Shown: positions 9,463 through 19,803, numbered from the stretch's first letter. The stretch: 64,000 bases of DNA from Streptomyces sp. MP131-18 (GCF_001984575.1 NZ_LZNS01000001.1:3075476-3139475), one strand, 5' to 3'. The notes: generated by a model from the sequence alone, not told the origin. Program-made: numbers and translations.

Positions 9463-10633
9463 GGAACGGGATGCTACGCGCAAGCAGCCGCGTCAGCTGC
9501 TCGTTGACCTGCCGCGGACGTTCGAGCAGGAGCAGATGCCCGGCGCCCGGCAGCACCGCGCGCTCCGCGCCGGGCAGCGCGGCGGCGATGCGTTCGCTGT
9601 GCGAGGCGGGCGTCACCTCGTCCCGCTCGGCGGCGAGCACGAGCACCGGCAGGTCGTCGGCCAGCCCGTTGAGCACGGCGAGCGCCCGCTGCTTGTCGTG
9701 CTCGGCGAACGCCGGGTAGAACGCGGCGACCACCTCCACCGGCACCGAGTCGATCAGCCGCTCCGCGAACCGCGCCACCCCGGCGTCGACCTCGTCCGGC
9801 GTGCCGAACGCGTACCGGCGCACGAGCCCGGCGTACAGGTCGCCCGCGAGGCGCCGGGCGCGGTCCACCAGCTCCTGCTGCGAGCCGAGCGCCCGCAGCA
9901 CGCCGGGCACCACCCGGCGCACCGCGCGCACCGCCGAGGCCGGGAAGCCGTACGTCACCTCCGCCAGGTCCCCCGCCGAGGTCGCCAGCAGCGCGATGCC
10001 CGCGACCCGGCGCGCCACGTAGTCCGGGTACTGCTCGGCCAGCGCCATGATCGTCATACCGCCCATCGAGTGCCCCACCAGCACCACCGGGCCCTCCGGC
10101 GCCACCGCGTCGAGCACCGCCTTCAGATCGCGGCCGAGCAGGTCGATGCTGACCGGGTCGCCGCCCTCCCGCAGCGCCCGGCCGCGCCCCGAACGGCCGT
10201 GCCCGCGCTGGTCCCAGTACACCGCCCGCACCGAGCCGCGCAGCGCGGCCCGCTGGAAGTGCCACACGTCCTGGTGCAGGCAGTACCCGTGGCTGAACAC
10301 CACGGTGGGCGGCGGCTGCCGCCGCCGCGCCCGCCGCCGCGCCCGGCCGGCCGGGGCCGCAGGGCCGGGGCCGGGGGCCGGGCCGCCCGGCCGGTCGTCC
10401 GCCGGGCGCACGTACTCCCCGACGTCCTCCACCTCGAAGTACAGCTCGGTCCCGTCCTCGGCGACCGCCGCGCCAGGGGTGCCGCGCAGCGTCCCGTACG
10501 GGCCTGCCGCGTCCAGCGCCAGCTGCGCCTCGCGCCGCACCGAACGCCCCACCGATATCCGTTCCACGGCGACCGTCGTGGCCACCGCCCCGAGTGCGAG
10601 GCCCGCTATCCCCGCCCGCCGCGCCCAGCTCAC
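9446..10633 (-). CDS. Alpha/beta hydrolase with N-terminal membrane anchor
   Basis: A 395-residue protein starting with GTG at 10631-10633, overlapping the alr stop as GTGA. Residues 7-22 form a short hydrophobic segment. The hydrolase domain begins near residue 110 with the oxyanion motif SHGYCLHQDVW. The nucleophile elbow is GHSMGG (Ser189), with a later acid in AERDEVTP and the catalytic His in GAGHLLLLERP. An Arg/Pro-rich insert (about 80-108) links anchor and domain. This alr-hydrolase-tsaE arrangement is familiar in actinobacteria, but the substrate is unknown. Confidence 0.85.
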   Translation of the reverse strand: MSWARRAGIAGLALGAVATTVAVERISVGRSVRREAQLALDAAGPYGTLRGTPGAAVAEDGTELYFEVEDVGEYVRPADDRPGGPAPGPGPAAPAGRARRRARRRQPPPTVVFSHGYCLHQDVWHFQRAALRGSVRAVYWDQRGHGRSGRGRALREGGDPVSIDLLGRDLKAVLDAVAPEGPVVLVGHSMGGMTIMALAEQYPDYVARRVAGIALLATSAGDLAEVTYGFPASAVRAVRRVVPGVLRALGSQQELVDRARRLAGDLYAGLVRRYAFGTPDEVDAGVARFAERLIDSVPVEVVAAFYPAFAEHDKQRALAVLNGLADDLPVLVLAAERDEVTPASHSERIAAALPGAERAVLPGAGHLLLLERPRQVNEQLTRLLARSIPFHEPAV

Positions 10634-11790
10634 GACGCCCGCTCCCCCCGGTACACGCGCGGCACGCGGTGCCCCACCCGGGTCACGATCTCGTACCCGA
10701 TGGTGCCCGCGGCCCGCGCCCAGTCCTCCGCCGTCGGCTCCCCCGCGTCGCCGGGGCCGAACAGCACCGCCTCGTCCCCCGCGGCCGCCACGTCACCGCC
10801 CAGGTCCACCACGAACTGGTCCATCGCCACCCGGCCCGCGACCGTCCGCCACTTCCCCGCGACCAGCACCGGGCCGGTGTTCGAGGCGTGCCGCGGAACA
10901 CCGTCCGCGTAACCCGCGGGCACCAGCGCCAGCGTCGTCGCGCCCGATGTCGTGTAGCTGTGCCCGTAGCCGACTCCGTGCCCGCCCGGCACCTGCTTCA
11001 CCGAGGCGAGCCGCGCCCGCAGCGTCATCACCGGCCGCAGCCCGAAGTCCTGCGGCGTGCCGACCTCCGCGGACGGTGAGAGCCCGTACACGGCGACGCC
11101 CGGCCGGATCAGGTCGTAGTGCGCGTCGGGCAGCGTCAGCGTGGCCGGTGAGTTGGCCAGGTGCCGCACCTCGGGGTCGAGGCCGGCCCGCGCCGCCGCG
11201 CCGAGGGCGTCGGCGAACGCGGCCTGCTGGAGCCCGATCGAGGGGTGCCCCGGCTCGTCGGCGCACGCGAAGTGCGACCACACGCCGGTCACCCGCACGG
11301 TGCCCGCCACTTCGGCGGCCCGCGCCGCGGCCACCAGGTCGGGCCAGTCCGCGGGCTGGCACCCGTTCCTCCCGAGGCCCGTGTCCGCCTTCAGCTGCAC
11401 CCGCGCGACGCGCCCCGCGGCCCGCGCCGCGTCCGCCGCCTCCGTCAGCGCCCACCGGCCGCTGACCGAGACGTCGATGCCCGCCTCGACGGCCTGCCGC
11501 CACGGGTCGCCCGGCGTCCACAGCCAGCACAGCAGCGGCCCCGTATCGCCCGCCGCGCGCAGCGCAAGCGCCTCCTGCGGGGTGGCGGTGCCCAGCCACG
11601 CCGCCCCGGCCTCCCGCGCCGCGGCGGCGCTCGGCAGCAGCCCGTGCCCATATCCGTCGGCCTTCACCACGGCCATCAACTGGGCGCCATCGACGGCACG
11701 TTCGCGCAGCGTGCGCACATTGGCGCGCAACGCGTCGAGATCGATGTCGGCCCACAGCCGCCGGCTGCCGGCCGGTGAGTGATCGTTCAT
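10630..11790 (-). CDS. alr: Alanine racemase
   Basis: A 386-residue PLP enzyme that makes D-alanine for peptidoglycan. The PLP-binding Lys is K43 in AVVKADGYGHG. Family motifs such as VGYGHSY and PAGYADGVPR follow in the C-terminal domain. The ATG at 11788-11790 lies 51 bp from the divergent nnr start. The frame is open far upstream, but only as a shadow of nnr. Confidence 0.97.
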   Translation of the reverse strand: MNDHSPAGSRRLWADIDLDALRANVRTLRERAVDGAQLMAVVKADGYGHGLLPSAAAAREAGAAWLGTATPQEALALRAAGDTGPLLCWLWTPGDPWRQAVEAGIDVSVSGRWALTEAADAARAAGRVARVQLKADTGLGRNGCQPADWPDLVAAARAAEVAGTVRVTGVWSHFACADEPGHPSIGLQQAAFADALGAAARAGLDPEVRHLANSPATLTLPDAHYDLIRPGVAVYGLSPSAEVGTPQDFGLRPVMTLRARLASVKQVPGGHGVGYGHSYTTSGATTLALVPAGYADGVPRHASNTGPVLVAGKWRTVAGRVAMDQFVVDLGGDVAAAGDEAVLFGPGDAGEPTAEDWARAAGTIGYEIVTRVGHRVPRVYRGERAS

Positions 11791-11841
11791 CACCCTCCAG
11801 TGTCGCAGGAATCGCGCGGGCGTACGGGTCAGACTGGGACC

Positions 11842-13311
11842 ATGAGGACCGCATACCGAGTGGAGACCGTACGCGCCGCGGAACGGGCCCTGATGGCGCG
11901 GCTGCCCGCGGGCACGCTGATGGCCAGGGCCGCCGCGGGGCTCGCCGCCGCCTGCGCGGAGCTGCTGAAGCCGCGCCTGTACGGCGCCCGGGTCGTGCTG
12001 CTCGTCGGCAGCGGCGACAACGGCGGCGACGCCCTGTACGCCGGGGCGCGGCTCGCCCGGCGCGGCGCCGCGGTGACGGCCGTGCTGCTGAACGAGGAGC
12101 GCGCCCACCCCGGCGGCCTCGCGGCGCTGCGCGCGGCCGGCGGCCGGGCCGCGGGCGCGGCGGGCGCGGAGCGGCTGATCGCCCGCGCCCGGCTCGTCGT
12201 CGACGGCATCACCGGCATCGGCGGGCGCGGCGGCCTGCGCCAGGACGCCGCCGGGCCGGCCGCCGCCGCGGCGGAGCACGGCGTTCCCGTGGTCGCCGTG
12301 GACCTGCCGAGCGGCGTCGACGCGGACACCGGCGAGGTGCACGGCGCGGCCGTGCGGGCGGAGCTGACCGTCACGTTCGGCGCGTGGAAGCCGGGCCTGC
12401 TCGTGGACCCGGCGCGCGCCCTCGCGGGCGAGGTGCGGCTGGTCGACATCGGCCTCGGGCCCGAACTGCCGCCGGAGCCCGACCTCGTGGCACTCGACGA
12501 CGCCGACGCCGCCGCGCTCCTGCCACGTCCCGAGGCCGAGTCCGACAAGTACCGGCGCGGCGTGATCGGCATCGCGGCCGGCTCGGCCCGCTACCCGGGC
12601 GCCGCCGTGCTCACCGTCGGCGGCGCGCTGCACGGCGGCGCGGGCGCCGTGCGGTACGCGGGCCCGGCCGGCGGCGGCGTCATCGGCCGCTATCCCGAGA
12701 CGCTGGTGTCCGAGGGGCGGCCGAGCGAGGCCGGGCGGGTGCAGGCGTGGGTGGTCGGCCCGGGGCTCGGCGGCGGCCCGGAGGCCGGGACGACCGTCGC
12801 CGACGTGCTGGCCGCCGACGTGCCGGTCCTGGTGGACGCGGACGGCCTGCACAGCATCGATCCGGAACGGCTGCGCGCCCGTTCCGCGCCCACGGTGCTC
12901 ACCCCGCACGCCGGGGAGGCCGCGGCGCTGCTCGGCACGTCCCGCGACCGCGTGGAGTCCGCGCGGCTCGCGTCCGTGTCCGAACTCGCCGCCCGCTACG
13001 GCGCGGTGGCGCTGCTGAAGGGGTCCACGACGCTGATCGCCGAGCCGGGCCCCGAGGGGCGCGGGCGCGGGCGCGGGCGCGTGCTGGCCAACACCACCGG
13101 CACCCCGTGGCTCGCGACCGCGGGCAGTGGCGACGTGCTCTCCGGCCTGATCGGCGCGCTTCTCGCGGCCGGCCTTGCCCCGCTGGACGCCGCCGCGCTC
13201 GGCGCGCACCTGCACGGCCTGGCGGGGCAGGCCGCACCCGTGCCGCCGATGGCCTCCACGGTCACCGAGGCGCTGCCCGGGGTGTGGGCCGCGCTCAGCC
13301 CTCGGCGATGA
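11842..13311 (+). CDS. nnr: Bifunctional NAD(P)HX epimerase / ADP-dependent dehydratase
   Basis: A 489-residue metabolite-repair enzyme that restores hydrated NADH or NADPH. The N-terminal half is the epimerase (YjeF_N), with [12 protein letters not shown] and [14 protein letters not shown]. The C-terminal half is the ribokinase-like dehydratase, with [23 protein letters not shown] and the catalytic [12 protein letters not shown]. An in-frame hexanucleotide repeat (13057-13080) encodes a Gly-Arg run between the domains' last strands. The 3' end overlaps acpS by 17 bp in convergent orientation. Confidence 0.94.
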   Translation: MRTAYRVETVRAAERALMARLPAGTLMARAAAGLAAACAELLKPRLYGARVVLLVGSGDNGGDALYAGARLARRGAAVTAVLLNEERAHPGGLAALRAAGGRAAGAAGAERLIARARLVVDGITGIGGRGGLRQDAAGPAAAAAEHGVPVVAVDLPSGVDADTGEVHGAAVRAELTVTFGAWKPGLLVDPARALAGEVRLVDIGLGPELPPEPDLVALDDADAAALLPRPEAESDKYRRGVIGIAAGSARYPGAAVLTVGGALHGGAGAVRYAGPAGGGVIGRYPETLVSEGRPSEAGRVQAWVVGPGLGGGPEAGTTVADVLAADVPVLVDADGLHSIDPERLRARSAPTVLTPHAGEAAALLGTSRDRVESARLASVSELAARYGAVALLKGSTTLIAEPGPEGRGRGRGRVLANTTGTPWLATAGSGDVLSGLIGALLAAGLAPLDAAALGAHLHGLAGQAAPVPPMASTVTEALPGVWAALSPRR

Positions 13312-13663
13312 CCACCGCGGAGGCGACACCCGCGTCGTGGCTCAGCGAGACGTGCCAGGCACGCACGCCCAGCTCCGCCGCCCGCGCGGCCACCGAGCCG
13401 CGCACGGCGAGCCGCGGGCGCCCGTCGGCGTCCGTGATGACCTCGGCGTCCGTCCAGCTCAGCCCGGCCGGCGCGCCCAGCGCCTTGGCCAGCGCCTCCT
13501 TCGCCGCGAACCTGGCCGCGAGGGAGGCCACGCCGCGCCGCTCCCCGCCGGGCAGCAGCAGCTCCCGCGTGACGAACAGCCGCCGGGCCAGCTGCGGCGT
13601 GCGCTCCAGTGCCTCGGCGAACCGGTCGATCCCCGCCACGTCGATGCCCACACCGACGATCAC
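13295..13663 (-). CDS. acpS: Holo-[acyl-carrier-protein] synthase
   Basis: A 122-residue 4'-phosphopantetheinyl transferase that activates acyl carrier proteins. The GTG start at 13661-13663 overlaps the TGA of the upstream glutaminase-like gene (GTGA). The Mg-binding Asp is in VGVGIDVAG near the N-terminus, [12 protein letters not shown] carries the catalytic Glu and Lys, and [19 protein letters not shown] closes the fold. Length is typical of AcpS. Confidence 0.96.
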   Translation of the reverse strand: MIVGVGIDVAGIDRFAEALERTPQLARRLFVTRELLLPGGERRGVASLAARFAAKEALAKALGAPAGLSWTDAEVITDADGRPRLAVRGSVAARAAELGVRAWHVSLSHDAGVASAVVIAEG

Positions 13664-14385
13664 GCCTGCACCACGCTCCCGTGCGCGTCGGTGACTTCGC
13701 ACCGCACCTCGTCGAACTCCCGCCGCAGCAGCACCACATGATCCTCCGGCAGGCCGCGCACCTCGTGCGCGTGCCCGCCGAAGGCCACCGCGTCCGAGGC
13801 CAGGAACGATTCGCCGTCCCCGACCCCCGCCACCAGCGGCAGCCCGCGCCGCACGCCCGCCACGGTGTCCGGCTCGTCGGCGTGCACGGCGATCAGCGCG
13901 AACGAGCCGCGCAGCGAACGGCACACCTGCCGCAGCGCCTCGCCGAGGTCGACGCACGACGAGAACTGCTCGGCCAGCAGGTGCGCCGCCACCTCGCCCT
14001 CGGTGCCGGACGGCAGCAGATGGCCGCGCCCGGTCAGCGCGTCGCGCAGCTCGGCCCGGTTGCCGAAGAACCCGTCGTGCACCACCGCGACCCGCCCCGC
14101 GGCGTCGAGACACGGCTGCGCGCAGGTCGTCGCCCCGTTCCCCGTCCCGGCTTTCCCGCGCAGCTGCCCGACGCCGGTGCCGCCCGTGGGCAGCGGACGG
14201 CGCGCCAGCACGCCGCGCAGCTGCGCCAGCGGCCCCGCGGCGCCCGCCGCCGCGAGGCCGCCGTCGGACAGCACCGCCACCCCCGACGCGTCGTGCTCCG
14301 CCCGCTCCAGCCGTCCCAGGCCAGCGAGTACGGCCTCCAGGGCCGACTGCGCCTGTGCTCCCGCGTACCCGACCATCCCGCACAT
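13660..14385 (-). CDS. Stand-alone GlmS glutaminase-domain homologue, active site eroded
   Basis: A 241-residue intact frame beginning MCGMVGYAG, with the N-terminal Cys nucleophile of class II amidotransferases. It matches only the glutaminase half of GlmS; both sugar-isomerising SIS domains are absent. Glutamine-pocket motifs are altered. The region of HTRWATHG reads [22 protein letters not shown] reads VHDGFFGN, and SETDTEV reads SGTEGEV. Glutaminase activity is therefore doubtful. It couples to acpS by a GTGA overlap and starts 28 bp from the divergent coaA. From memory, S. coelicolor has a full-length glmS here. Confidence 0.75.
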   Translation of the reverse strand: MCGMVGYAGAQAQSALEAVLAGLGRLERAEHDASGVAVLSDGGLAAAGAAGPLAQLRGVLARRPLPTGGTGVGQLRGKAGTGNGATTCAQPCLDAAGRVAVVHDGFFGNRAELRDALTGRGHLLPSGTEGEVAAHLLAEQFSSCVDLGEALRQVCRSLRGSFALIAVHADEPDTVAGVRRGLPLVAGVGDGESFLASDAVAFGGHAHEVRGLPEDHVVLLRREFDEVRCEVTDAHGSVVQA

Positions 14386-14413
14386 GCGGGCAGACTAACG
14401 GGGCCGACACAAT

Positions 14414-15355
14414 GTGCGCGTGGCAACCTCGCTCCAGCACCCGACGCCGTACGTGGATCTCAGCCGCACGGAGTGGAGCGCGCTCCGCGCGCGCACGCCG
14501 CTGCCCCTCACGGCGGAGGAGGTGGAAGAGCTGCGCGGCCTCGGCGACGTGATCGACCTGACCGAGGTCGCGGAGGTCTACCTGCCGCTGTCCCGCCTGC
14601 TCAACCTGTACGTCGGCGCCACCGGCCGGCTGCGCGGTGCGGTCAGCACGTTCCTCGGCGGCCCGCAGCCCGCGACCCCGTTCGTCATCGCGGTGGCGGG
14701 CAGCGTCGCGGTCGGCAAGTCGACCGTCTCGCGCCTGCTGCGCGTGCTCCTCGCCCGCTGGCCCGAGCACCCGCGGGTCGAACTCGTCACCACCGACGGC
14801 TTCCTGCTGCCCAACGCCGAGCTGCACCGCCGCGGGCTGATGGCGCGGAAAGGTTTCCCCGAGTCGTACGACAGGCGGGCGCTGGCCCGGTTCGTGGCCC
14901 GGGTCAAATCGGGCAGTGACGAGGTCGGGGCGCCGGTCTACTCCCACCTCACGTACGACATCATGCCGGGCGAGCGCCAGGTGGTCCGCCGCCCCGACAT
15001 CCTGATCCTGGAGGGCCTGAACGTCCTCCAGCCCGCCCAGCACGGCCAGGTCGGCCTGGCCGACTACTTCGACTTCTCCGTCTACGTCGACGCACGCCCG
15101 GCGGATATCCGCCGCTGGTACCTCGACCGCTTCAGAAAACTCCGCGCGACGGCATTCCAGAACCCGGACTCCTACTTCAGGAAATACGCCTCGGTTCCGG
15201 AAGCCGCCGCCATGGAATACGCCGAACGGAATTGGCGGACCATCAACGAGCCCAACCTGCTGACCAACATCGCCCCCACCCGGGCCAGGGCGACCCTGAT
15301 CCTCCAGAAGGACGCCGGCCACGCCGTCCGCCGCCTGCGCCTGCGCAAGCTGTGA
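14414..15355 (+). CDS. coaA: Pantothenate kinase, type I
   Basis: A 313-residue enzyme for the first step of coenzyme A synthesis. The Walker A motif GSVAVGKST is at residues 96-104. Conserved stretches include [30 protein letters not shown] and LEGLNVLQP. The start is GTG at 14414, with a second in-frame GTG at 14420 that is equally possible. It is divergent from the glutaminase-like gene and convergent with glmM. Confidence 0.97.
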   Translation: MRVATSLQHPTPYVDLSRTEWSALRARTPLPLTAEEVEELRGLGDVIDLTEVAEVYLPLSRLLNLYVGATGRLRGAVSTFLGGPQPATPFVIAVAGSVAVGKSTVSRLLRVLLARWPEHPRVELVTTDGFLLPNAELHRRGLMARKGFPESYDRRALARFVARVKSGSDEVGAPVYSHLTYDIMPGERQVVRRPDILILEGLNVLQPAQHGQVGLADYFDFSVYVDARPADIRRWYLDRFRKLRATAFQNPDSYFRKYASVPEAAAMEYAERNWRTINEPNLLTNIAPTRARATLILQKDAGHAVRRLRLRKL

Positions 15356-15392
15356 CGCCCGCGGGGCCTGGGCTGACCCCGCCGCCCCGCCA

Positions 15393-15419
15393 GGTCAGCC
15401 GGGTCAGCCGGGTCAGCCC
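15393..15419. repeat. Three tandem 9-bp repeats over the glmM stop
   Basis: The unit GGTCAGCCG occurs twice, followed by GGTCAGCCC. The TGA stop of glmM (15413-15415) lies in the third copy. A GGGCTGACC at 15370-15378 is the inverse of the last unit, so the region can also fold into a hairpin between coaA and glmM. Confidence 0.7.
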
Positions 15420-16771
15420 AGGGCCGACTTCACGACGTCCGCGAGCCCCGACGCCACCGCGCGGGCCTGCGCGGCGTCGGCCGCCTCGACCATCACCCGC
15501 ACCAGCGGCTCGGTGCCCGAGGGCCGCAGCAGCACGCGCCCGGTGTCGCCGAGCTGCCGTTCGGCCTCGGTCACCGCCTCGGCCAGCTCGCGGCTGTCCG
15601 CCACGCGCGCCCGGTCGACGTCCGGCACGTTGATCAGCACCTGCGGGAGCCGTTCCATCACCCGGGCCAGCTCCGCCAGCGGGCGGCGCGTCGCCGCGAC
15701 CCGCGCCGCCAGCATCAGCCCGGTCAGCGTGCCGTCGCCGGTCGTCGCGTGGTCCAGCACGATGACGTGCCCGGACTGCTCACCGCCCAGCGAGTAGCCA
15801 CCGCGCTTCATCTCCTCCAGCACGTAGCGGTCGCCCACCGCCGTCTGCCGCAGGCGCAGCCCCTCGCGCTGCATGGCCAGGGTGAAGCCGAGGTTCGACA
15901 TGACGGTCGCCACCACCGTGCCGTGCCGCAGCGTGCCCGCGTCCCGCATCGCCACGCCCAGCACGGCGAGGATCTGGTCACCGTCGATGTCGGCGCCCGT
16001 GCCGTCCGCCGCCAGGCAGCGGTCCGCGTCGCCGTCCACGGCGATGCCCAGGTCCGCGCCGTGGGCGGGCACGGCGGCGCGCAGCGCGCCGAGGTGCGTC
16101 GAGCCGTAGCCGTCGTTGATGTTGAGGCCGTCGGGCTCCGCGCCGATCGTGACGACGTCCGCGCCCGCCCGCGCGAACGCCTCGGGCGCCACCCGGGAGG
16201 CCGCGCCGTGCGCCGCGTCGATGACGACCTTCAGTCCGTCGAGGCGGTGCGGCAGCACGCCGACCAGATGGGACACGTAACGGTCGAAGCCCTCGCCGAA
16301 GTCCGTGACGCGGCCGACGCCCGCGCCGACCGGGCGGTCCCACGGCAGGCCCGCCGCATGGTCCCAGTAGGCCGCTTCGATGCGGTCCTCCAGCTCGTCG
16401 GCGAGCTTGTGGCCGCCCCTGGCGAAAAACTTGACGCCGTTGTCCGGCATCGGATTGTGGCTGGCGGACAGCATCACGCCGAAGTCCGCGCCGAGCGAGC
16501 CCGTCAGGTAGGCGACGGCCGGGGTCGGCAGCACACCCACCCGCAGGACGTCGACGCCCGCGCTGGCGAGGCCCGCGACGACGGCCGCCTCAAGGAACTC
16601 GCCGGACGCCCGCGGGTCGCGCCCCACGACGGCCAGCGGCCGGCGCCCCGGCTCACCGCCCGCACCGGCGAGCACGCCCGCCGCCGCAACAGAAAGGCCG
16701 AGGGCCATCTCTGCCGTGAGATCCGCGTTGGCGACACCGCGCACGCCGTCCGTGCCGAAGAGTCGTCCCAC
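15413..16771 (-). CDS. glmM: Phosphoglucosamine mutase
   Basis: A 452-residue enzyme converting glucosamine-6-phosphate to glucosamine-1-phosphate on the way to UDP-GlcNAc. The GTG start at 16769-16771 is fixed by a strong GGAGGAATTACT just upstream. The N-terminal [10 protein letters not shown], the phosphoserine loop SASHNPM (Ser104), the Mg-binding DGDADRC, and the C-terminal phosphate site [13 protein letters not shown] are all present. It follows the rplM-rpsI operon after a strong terminator. Confidence 0.97.
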   Translation of the reverse strand: MGRLFGTDGVRGVANADLTAEMALGLSVAAAGVLAGAGGEPGRRPLAVVGRDPRASGEFLEAAVVAGLASAGVDVLRVGVLPTPAVAYLTGSLGADFGVMLSASHNPMPDNGVKFFARGGHKLADELEDRIEAAYWDHAAGLPWDRPVGAGVGRVTDFGEGFDRYVSHLVGVLPHRLDGLKVVIDAAHGAASRVAPEAFARAGADVVTIGAEPDGLNINDGYGSTHLGALRAAVPAHGADLGIAVDGDADRCLAADGTGADIDGDQILAVLGVAMRDAGTLRHGTVVATVMSNLGFTLAMQREGLRLRQTAVGDRYVLEEMKRGGYSLGGEQSGHVIVLDHATTGDGTLTGLMLAARVAATRRPLAELARVMERLPQVLINVPDVDRARVADSRELAEAVTEAERQLGDTGRVLLRPSGTEPLVRVMVEAADAAQARAVASGLADVVKSALG

Positions 16772-16826
16772 AGTAATTCCTCCGAGTTCACCAGAGCGGC
16801 CCGACGCGTTAACCCTATAAAAGGAG

Positions 16827-16858
16827 CGCCCCGACAGCACGGAGGTGCTGTCGGGGCG
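16827..16858 (-). terminator. rplM-rpsI operon terminator
   Basis: A perfect 14-bp stem (16827-16840 with 16845-16858) with a 4-base loop. On the minus strand it is followed closely by CTCCTTTTATA. It lies 25 bp past the rpsI stop and before glmM, as expected for an intrinsic terminator. Confidence 0.9.
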
Positions 16859-16883
16859 TCAGCAGGAATGATCCAGCCGAGGG

Positions 16884-17396
16884 TCAGCGCTTGCTGTACT
16901 GCGTCCCCTTACGGGCCTTCTTCAGACCCGCCTTCTTCCGCTCGACCGCACGGGCGTCACGGGTGAGGAAGCCGGCCTTCTTCAGGGGGCCGCGGTTGTT
17001 GTCGATGTCCGCCTCGTTCAGCGCGCGGGCCACGCCGAGGCGCAGCGCACCGGCCTGACCCGAGATGCCGCCGCCGGAGATACGGGCGACGACGTCGTAG
17101 CGCTCGTCGAGCTCGAGCACCTTGAAGGGCTCGTTCACGGACTGCTGGTGCACCTTGTTGGGGAAGTAGCCCTCCAGGGTGCGGCCATTGATCTTCCACT
17201 TGCCGTTGCCCGGGACGATCCGGACGCGGGCAATGGCGTTCTTGCGCCGCCCGGTGCCGGCGCCCGGCTGCGGGTCGCCGAACTGCGCCGCCGCGGGCTC
17301 GCCGTCGACGGCGAACTCCTCGGGCGTGCTCTCGGTCGTGTACTCCTCGACCTCGGGGACCTCGGCGTCAAGCGTTTCAGGGGTGGTCTCGGCCAC
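16884..17396 (-). CDS. rpsI: 30S ribosomal protein S9
   Basis: A 170-residue S9 whose C-terminal tail ([12 protein letters not shown]) reaches the ribosomal P site. The core starts at [15 protein letters not shown] near residue 50. The first ~48 residues are an acidic Glu/Pro-rich extension typical of streptomycete S9. It lies 42 bp downstream of rplM in the same operon. Confidence 0.97.
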   Translation of the reverse strand: MAETTPETLDAEVPEVEEYTTESTPEEFAVDGEPAAAQFGDPQPGAGTGRRKNAIARVRIVPGNGKWKINGRTLEGYFPNKVHQQSVNEPFKVLELDERYDVVARISGGGISGQAGALRLGVARALNEADIDNNRGPLKKAGFLTRDARAVERKKAGLKKARKGTQYSKR

Positions 17397-17437
17397 GATT
17401 CTCCTCAGATTCTCTTCCGTGTCGGGGGTGGCCGGGA

Positions 17438-17881
17438 CTACTGCGCGACCTGGATGATCTCGAACGGCACGGGCCGCTGGGCGGCGTGCGGGTGCTCGGG
17501 GCCCGCGTACACCTTCAGCTTGGAGAACATCTGGCGGCCCAGCGTGTTCTTCGGGAGCATGCCCTTGACCGCCTTCTCCACCGCCTTCTCCGGGTTGTTC
17601 TTCAGCAGGTCCTCGTAACGGACCGACCGCAGACCGCCCGGGTAGCCCGAGTGACGGTAGGCAAGCTTCTGCGTGGCCTTGTTGCCGGAGAGGTGCACCT
17701 TGTCGGCGTTGATGATGACGACGAAGTCACCGGTGTCGACGTGCGGCGCGTAGATCGGCTTGTGCTTGCCCCGCAGAAGGGTGGCGGCCTGGGAGGCCAG
17801 GCGGCCCAGTACGACATCGGCGGCGTCGATGACGTGCCACTGACGCTGGATGTCGGCGGGCTTGGGGCTGTACGTACGCAC
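17438..17881 (-). CDS. rplM: 50S ribosomal protein L13
   Basis: A 147-residue L13 from GTG at 17879-17881 ([19 protein letters not shown]). Conserved [22 protein letters not shown] and GMLPKN are present and the length is standard. An open frame upstream (to 18022) has no family match and is not used. It is the first gene of the rplM-rpsI operon. Confidence 0.97.
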   Translation of the reverse strand: MRTYSPKPADIQRQWHVIDAADVVLGRLASQAATLLRGKHKPIYAPHVDTGDFVVIINADKVHLSGNKATQKLAYRHSGYPGGLRSVRYEDLLKNNPEKAVEKAVKGMLPKNTLGRQMFSKLKVYAGPEHPHAAQRPVPFEIIQVAQ

Positions 17882-18070
17882 GGGTCGTAGCCTTCGCTTC
17901 TTCAGTGTTGGGTTCCTGACAAGGCCACCCGGGGGAGAAACCGGCGCTGGCCGCACTCCGGTGACGCAAACCGGGTGCCGACCGCCGGCAGCCATCCTGG
18001 TGGACCGGCGCAGGCCCCTCACGTGAGATCGAGCAAGCCATACGCATTATTTTTCTTTGTTCGACGTTGC

Positions 18071-18100
18071 AGCGTACTGCCCGCGCCCACGCGCGGTCAA
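18071..18100 (-). promoter_or_regulatory. rplM promoter (TTGACC-N18-TACGCT)
   Basis: On the minus strand a -35 TTGACC (18095-18100) and a -10 TACGCT (18071-18076) are 18 bp apart. They sit just after the ABC-F stop, about 190 bp before rplM, leaving a long leader. The TTTTGACC context resembles that of the rpsL promoter at 63943-63971. Confidence 0.72.
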
Positions 18101-18114
18101 AACGGCCCGGGCCG

Positions 18115-19728
18115 CTACCGGTCCGCCCTTTCCTCGTCCCACACCGGCTCCGGCGCCTGGCGCACCCGGCCGTCCGCACCGAAGACCAGAAACCGGTCGA
18201 AGGACCGCGCGAACCAGCGGTCGTGGGTCACCGCGAGCACCGTGCCGGCGAAGCTCGCGAGCCCCTCCTGCAACGCCTCCGCACTCTCCAGGTCCAAGTT
18301 GTCCGTCGGCTCGTCGAGCAGCAGCGCGGTCGTCCCGGCCAGCTCCAGCAGCAGGATCTGGAAGCGGGCCTGCTGACCGCCGGAGAGCCGGTCGAACGGC
18401 TGGAGCGCCTGCCGGTCCATCTCGTACCTGCGCAGCGCCGACGTCGCCGCGCCCCGGTCGAGCGCGTACTCGGTCCACAGGATGTCGAGGAGCGTCCTGC
18501 CGAACAGCTCGGGGTGCGCGTGCGTCTGCGCGAAATGTCCCGGAACGACACGCGCGCCGGCACGCCAGGTGCCGGTGTGCGCCACGTCCTCACCGGCCAG
18601 CAGCCGCAGGAAGTGCGACTTGCCCGAGCCGTTCGCCCCCAGCACCGCGACCCGCTCCCCGTAGAAGACCTCCAGGTCGAACGGCTTCATCAGGCCGGTC
18701 AGCTCCAGGCGCTCGCAGGTGAACGCCCGCACCCCCGTCCGGCCGCCGCCAAGACGCATCCGGATGTTCTGCCGGCGCGGCGGCTCCTGCGGCGGGCCCG
18801 CCTCCTCGAACTTCCGCAGCCTTGTCACCGCCGCCCGGTACCGCGAGGCCATCTCGTCGCTGCGCGCCGCGTACTGCCGCAGCTCCACGACCAGCCGCTT
18901 CAGCTGCGCGCGCCGCTCGTCCCAGCGCCGCTTCAGCTCCTCGAAGCGCTCGAAGCGCTGCTGCCGCGCCTCGTGGTACGTCGCGAAGCCGCCGCCGTGC
19001 GTCCACACGTCGGAGCCCGCGGGGCCCGGCTCCACGCTGATGATCTTGCGCGCGGCGCGCGCCAGCAGCTCCCGGTCGTGGGAGACGAACAGCACCGTCT
19101 TGCGCGTCTGGCGCAGCCGCTCCTCCAGCCACCGCTTGCCCGGCACATCCAGGTAGTTGTCCGGCTCGTCCAGCAGCAGCACCCCGTCGGGGCCGCGCAG
19201 CAGCGCTTCGAGCACCAGCCGCTTCTGCTCGCCGCCGGACAGCGTGCGCACCTCGCGCCACCTCGCCCGTTCGTACGGGGTCTTCAGCGCGGCCATGGTG
19301 CACATGTCCCACATTGTCTCGGCCTCGTAGCCGCCCGCCTCGCCCCAGTCGGCCAGCGCCTGCGCGTACGCCATCTGCGCGGCCTGGTCGTCGTCCGTCA
19401 TCACGGCCAGCTCGGCCGTCTCCACGGCCCGCGCGGCCTCCCTGAGCCGCGGAGCGGCGACCGAGACCAGCAGGTCGTGCACCGTCCGGTCGTCGCGCAC
19501 GCTCCCCACGAACTGCGGCATCACGCCGAGCCCGCCGCTGACCGTGACCGTCCCTGCGCGCGGCTTCAGCTCCCCCGTCACGAGCCGGAGCAGCGTCGTC
19601 TTGCCCGCACCGTTCGCCCCGACCAGCGCCGCCGCGTCGCCGTCGCCGACGCGGAACGACACGTCGTCGAGCAGGACCCGCCCGTCGGGCAGGTCATATT
19701 CCAGATGCGCGGCCTCCACATGTCCCAC
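18115..19728 (-). CDS. ABC-F family ATP-binding protein
   Basis: A 537-residue protein with two ABC ATPase domains and no membrane segment, the ABC-F layout of ribosome-acting translation factors. First domain: Walker A GANGAGKTT (37-45), signature LSGGEQKRL, Walker B LLLDEPDNYLD. A charged linker rich in Arg and Glu separates it from the second domain: GANGSGKSH, LSGGQQARF, LLLDEPTDNLD. Subfamily members range from housekeeping to antibiotic protection, and I cannot decide which. It is transcribed toward rplM and is divergent from the 19804 gene. Confidence 0.9.
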   Translation of the reverse strand: MGHVEAAHLEYDLPDGRVLLDDVSFRVGDGDAAALVGANGAGKTTLLRLVTGELKPRAGTVTVSGGLGVMPQFVGSVRDDRTVHDLLVSVAAPRLREAARAVETAELAVMTDDDQAAQMAYAQALADWGEAGGYEAETMWDMCTMAALKTPYERARWREVRTLSGGEQKRLVLEALLRGPDGVLLLDEPDNYLDVPGKRWLEERLRQTRKTVLFVSHDRELLARAARKIISVEPGPAGSDVWTHGGGFATYHEARQQRFERFEELKRRWDERRAQLKRLVVELRQYAARSDEMASRYRAAVTRLRKFEEAGPPQEPPRRQNIRMRLGGGRTGVRAFTCERLELTGLMKPFDLEVFYGERVAVLGANGSGKSHFLRLLAGEDVAHTGTWRAGARVVPGHFAQTHAHPELFGRTLLDILWTEYALDRGAATSALRRYEMDRQALQPFDRLSGGQQARFQILLLELAGTTALLLDEPTDNLDLESAEALQEGLASFAGTVLAVTHDRWFARSFDRFLVFGADGRVRQAPEPVWDEERADR

Positions 19729-19803
19729 CCGCGCATTGTGCCGTCATTGCAGCGTCTCGTCCCAGCCGTTTTTGCGGCGTCGCCGGGCGGATAAGCTTCG
19801 GCC

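Noticed and set aside
10630..13329. 899-residue minus-strand frame (alr plus upstream)
   Set aside because: Codons above 11790 lie antisense to nnr and have no family match.
13295..15322. 675-residue minus-strand frame (acpS plus upstream)
   Set aside because: Only the last 122 codons are AcpS. The rest is a shadow of coaA and the glutaminase-like gene.
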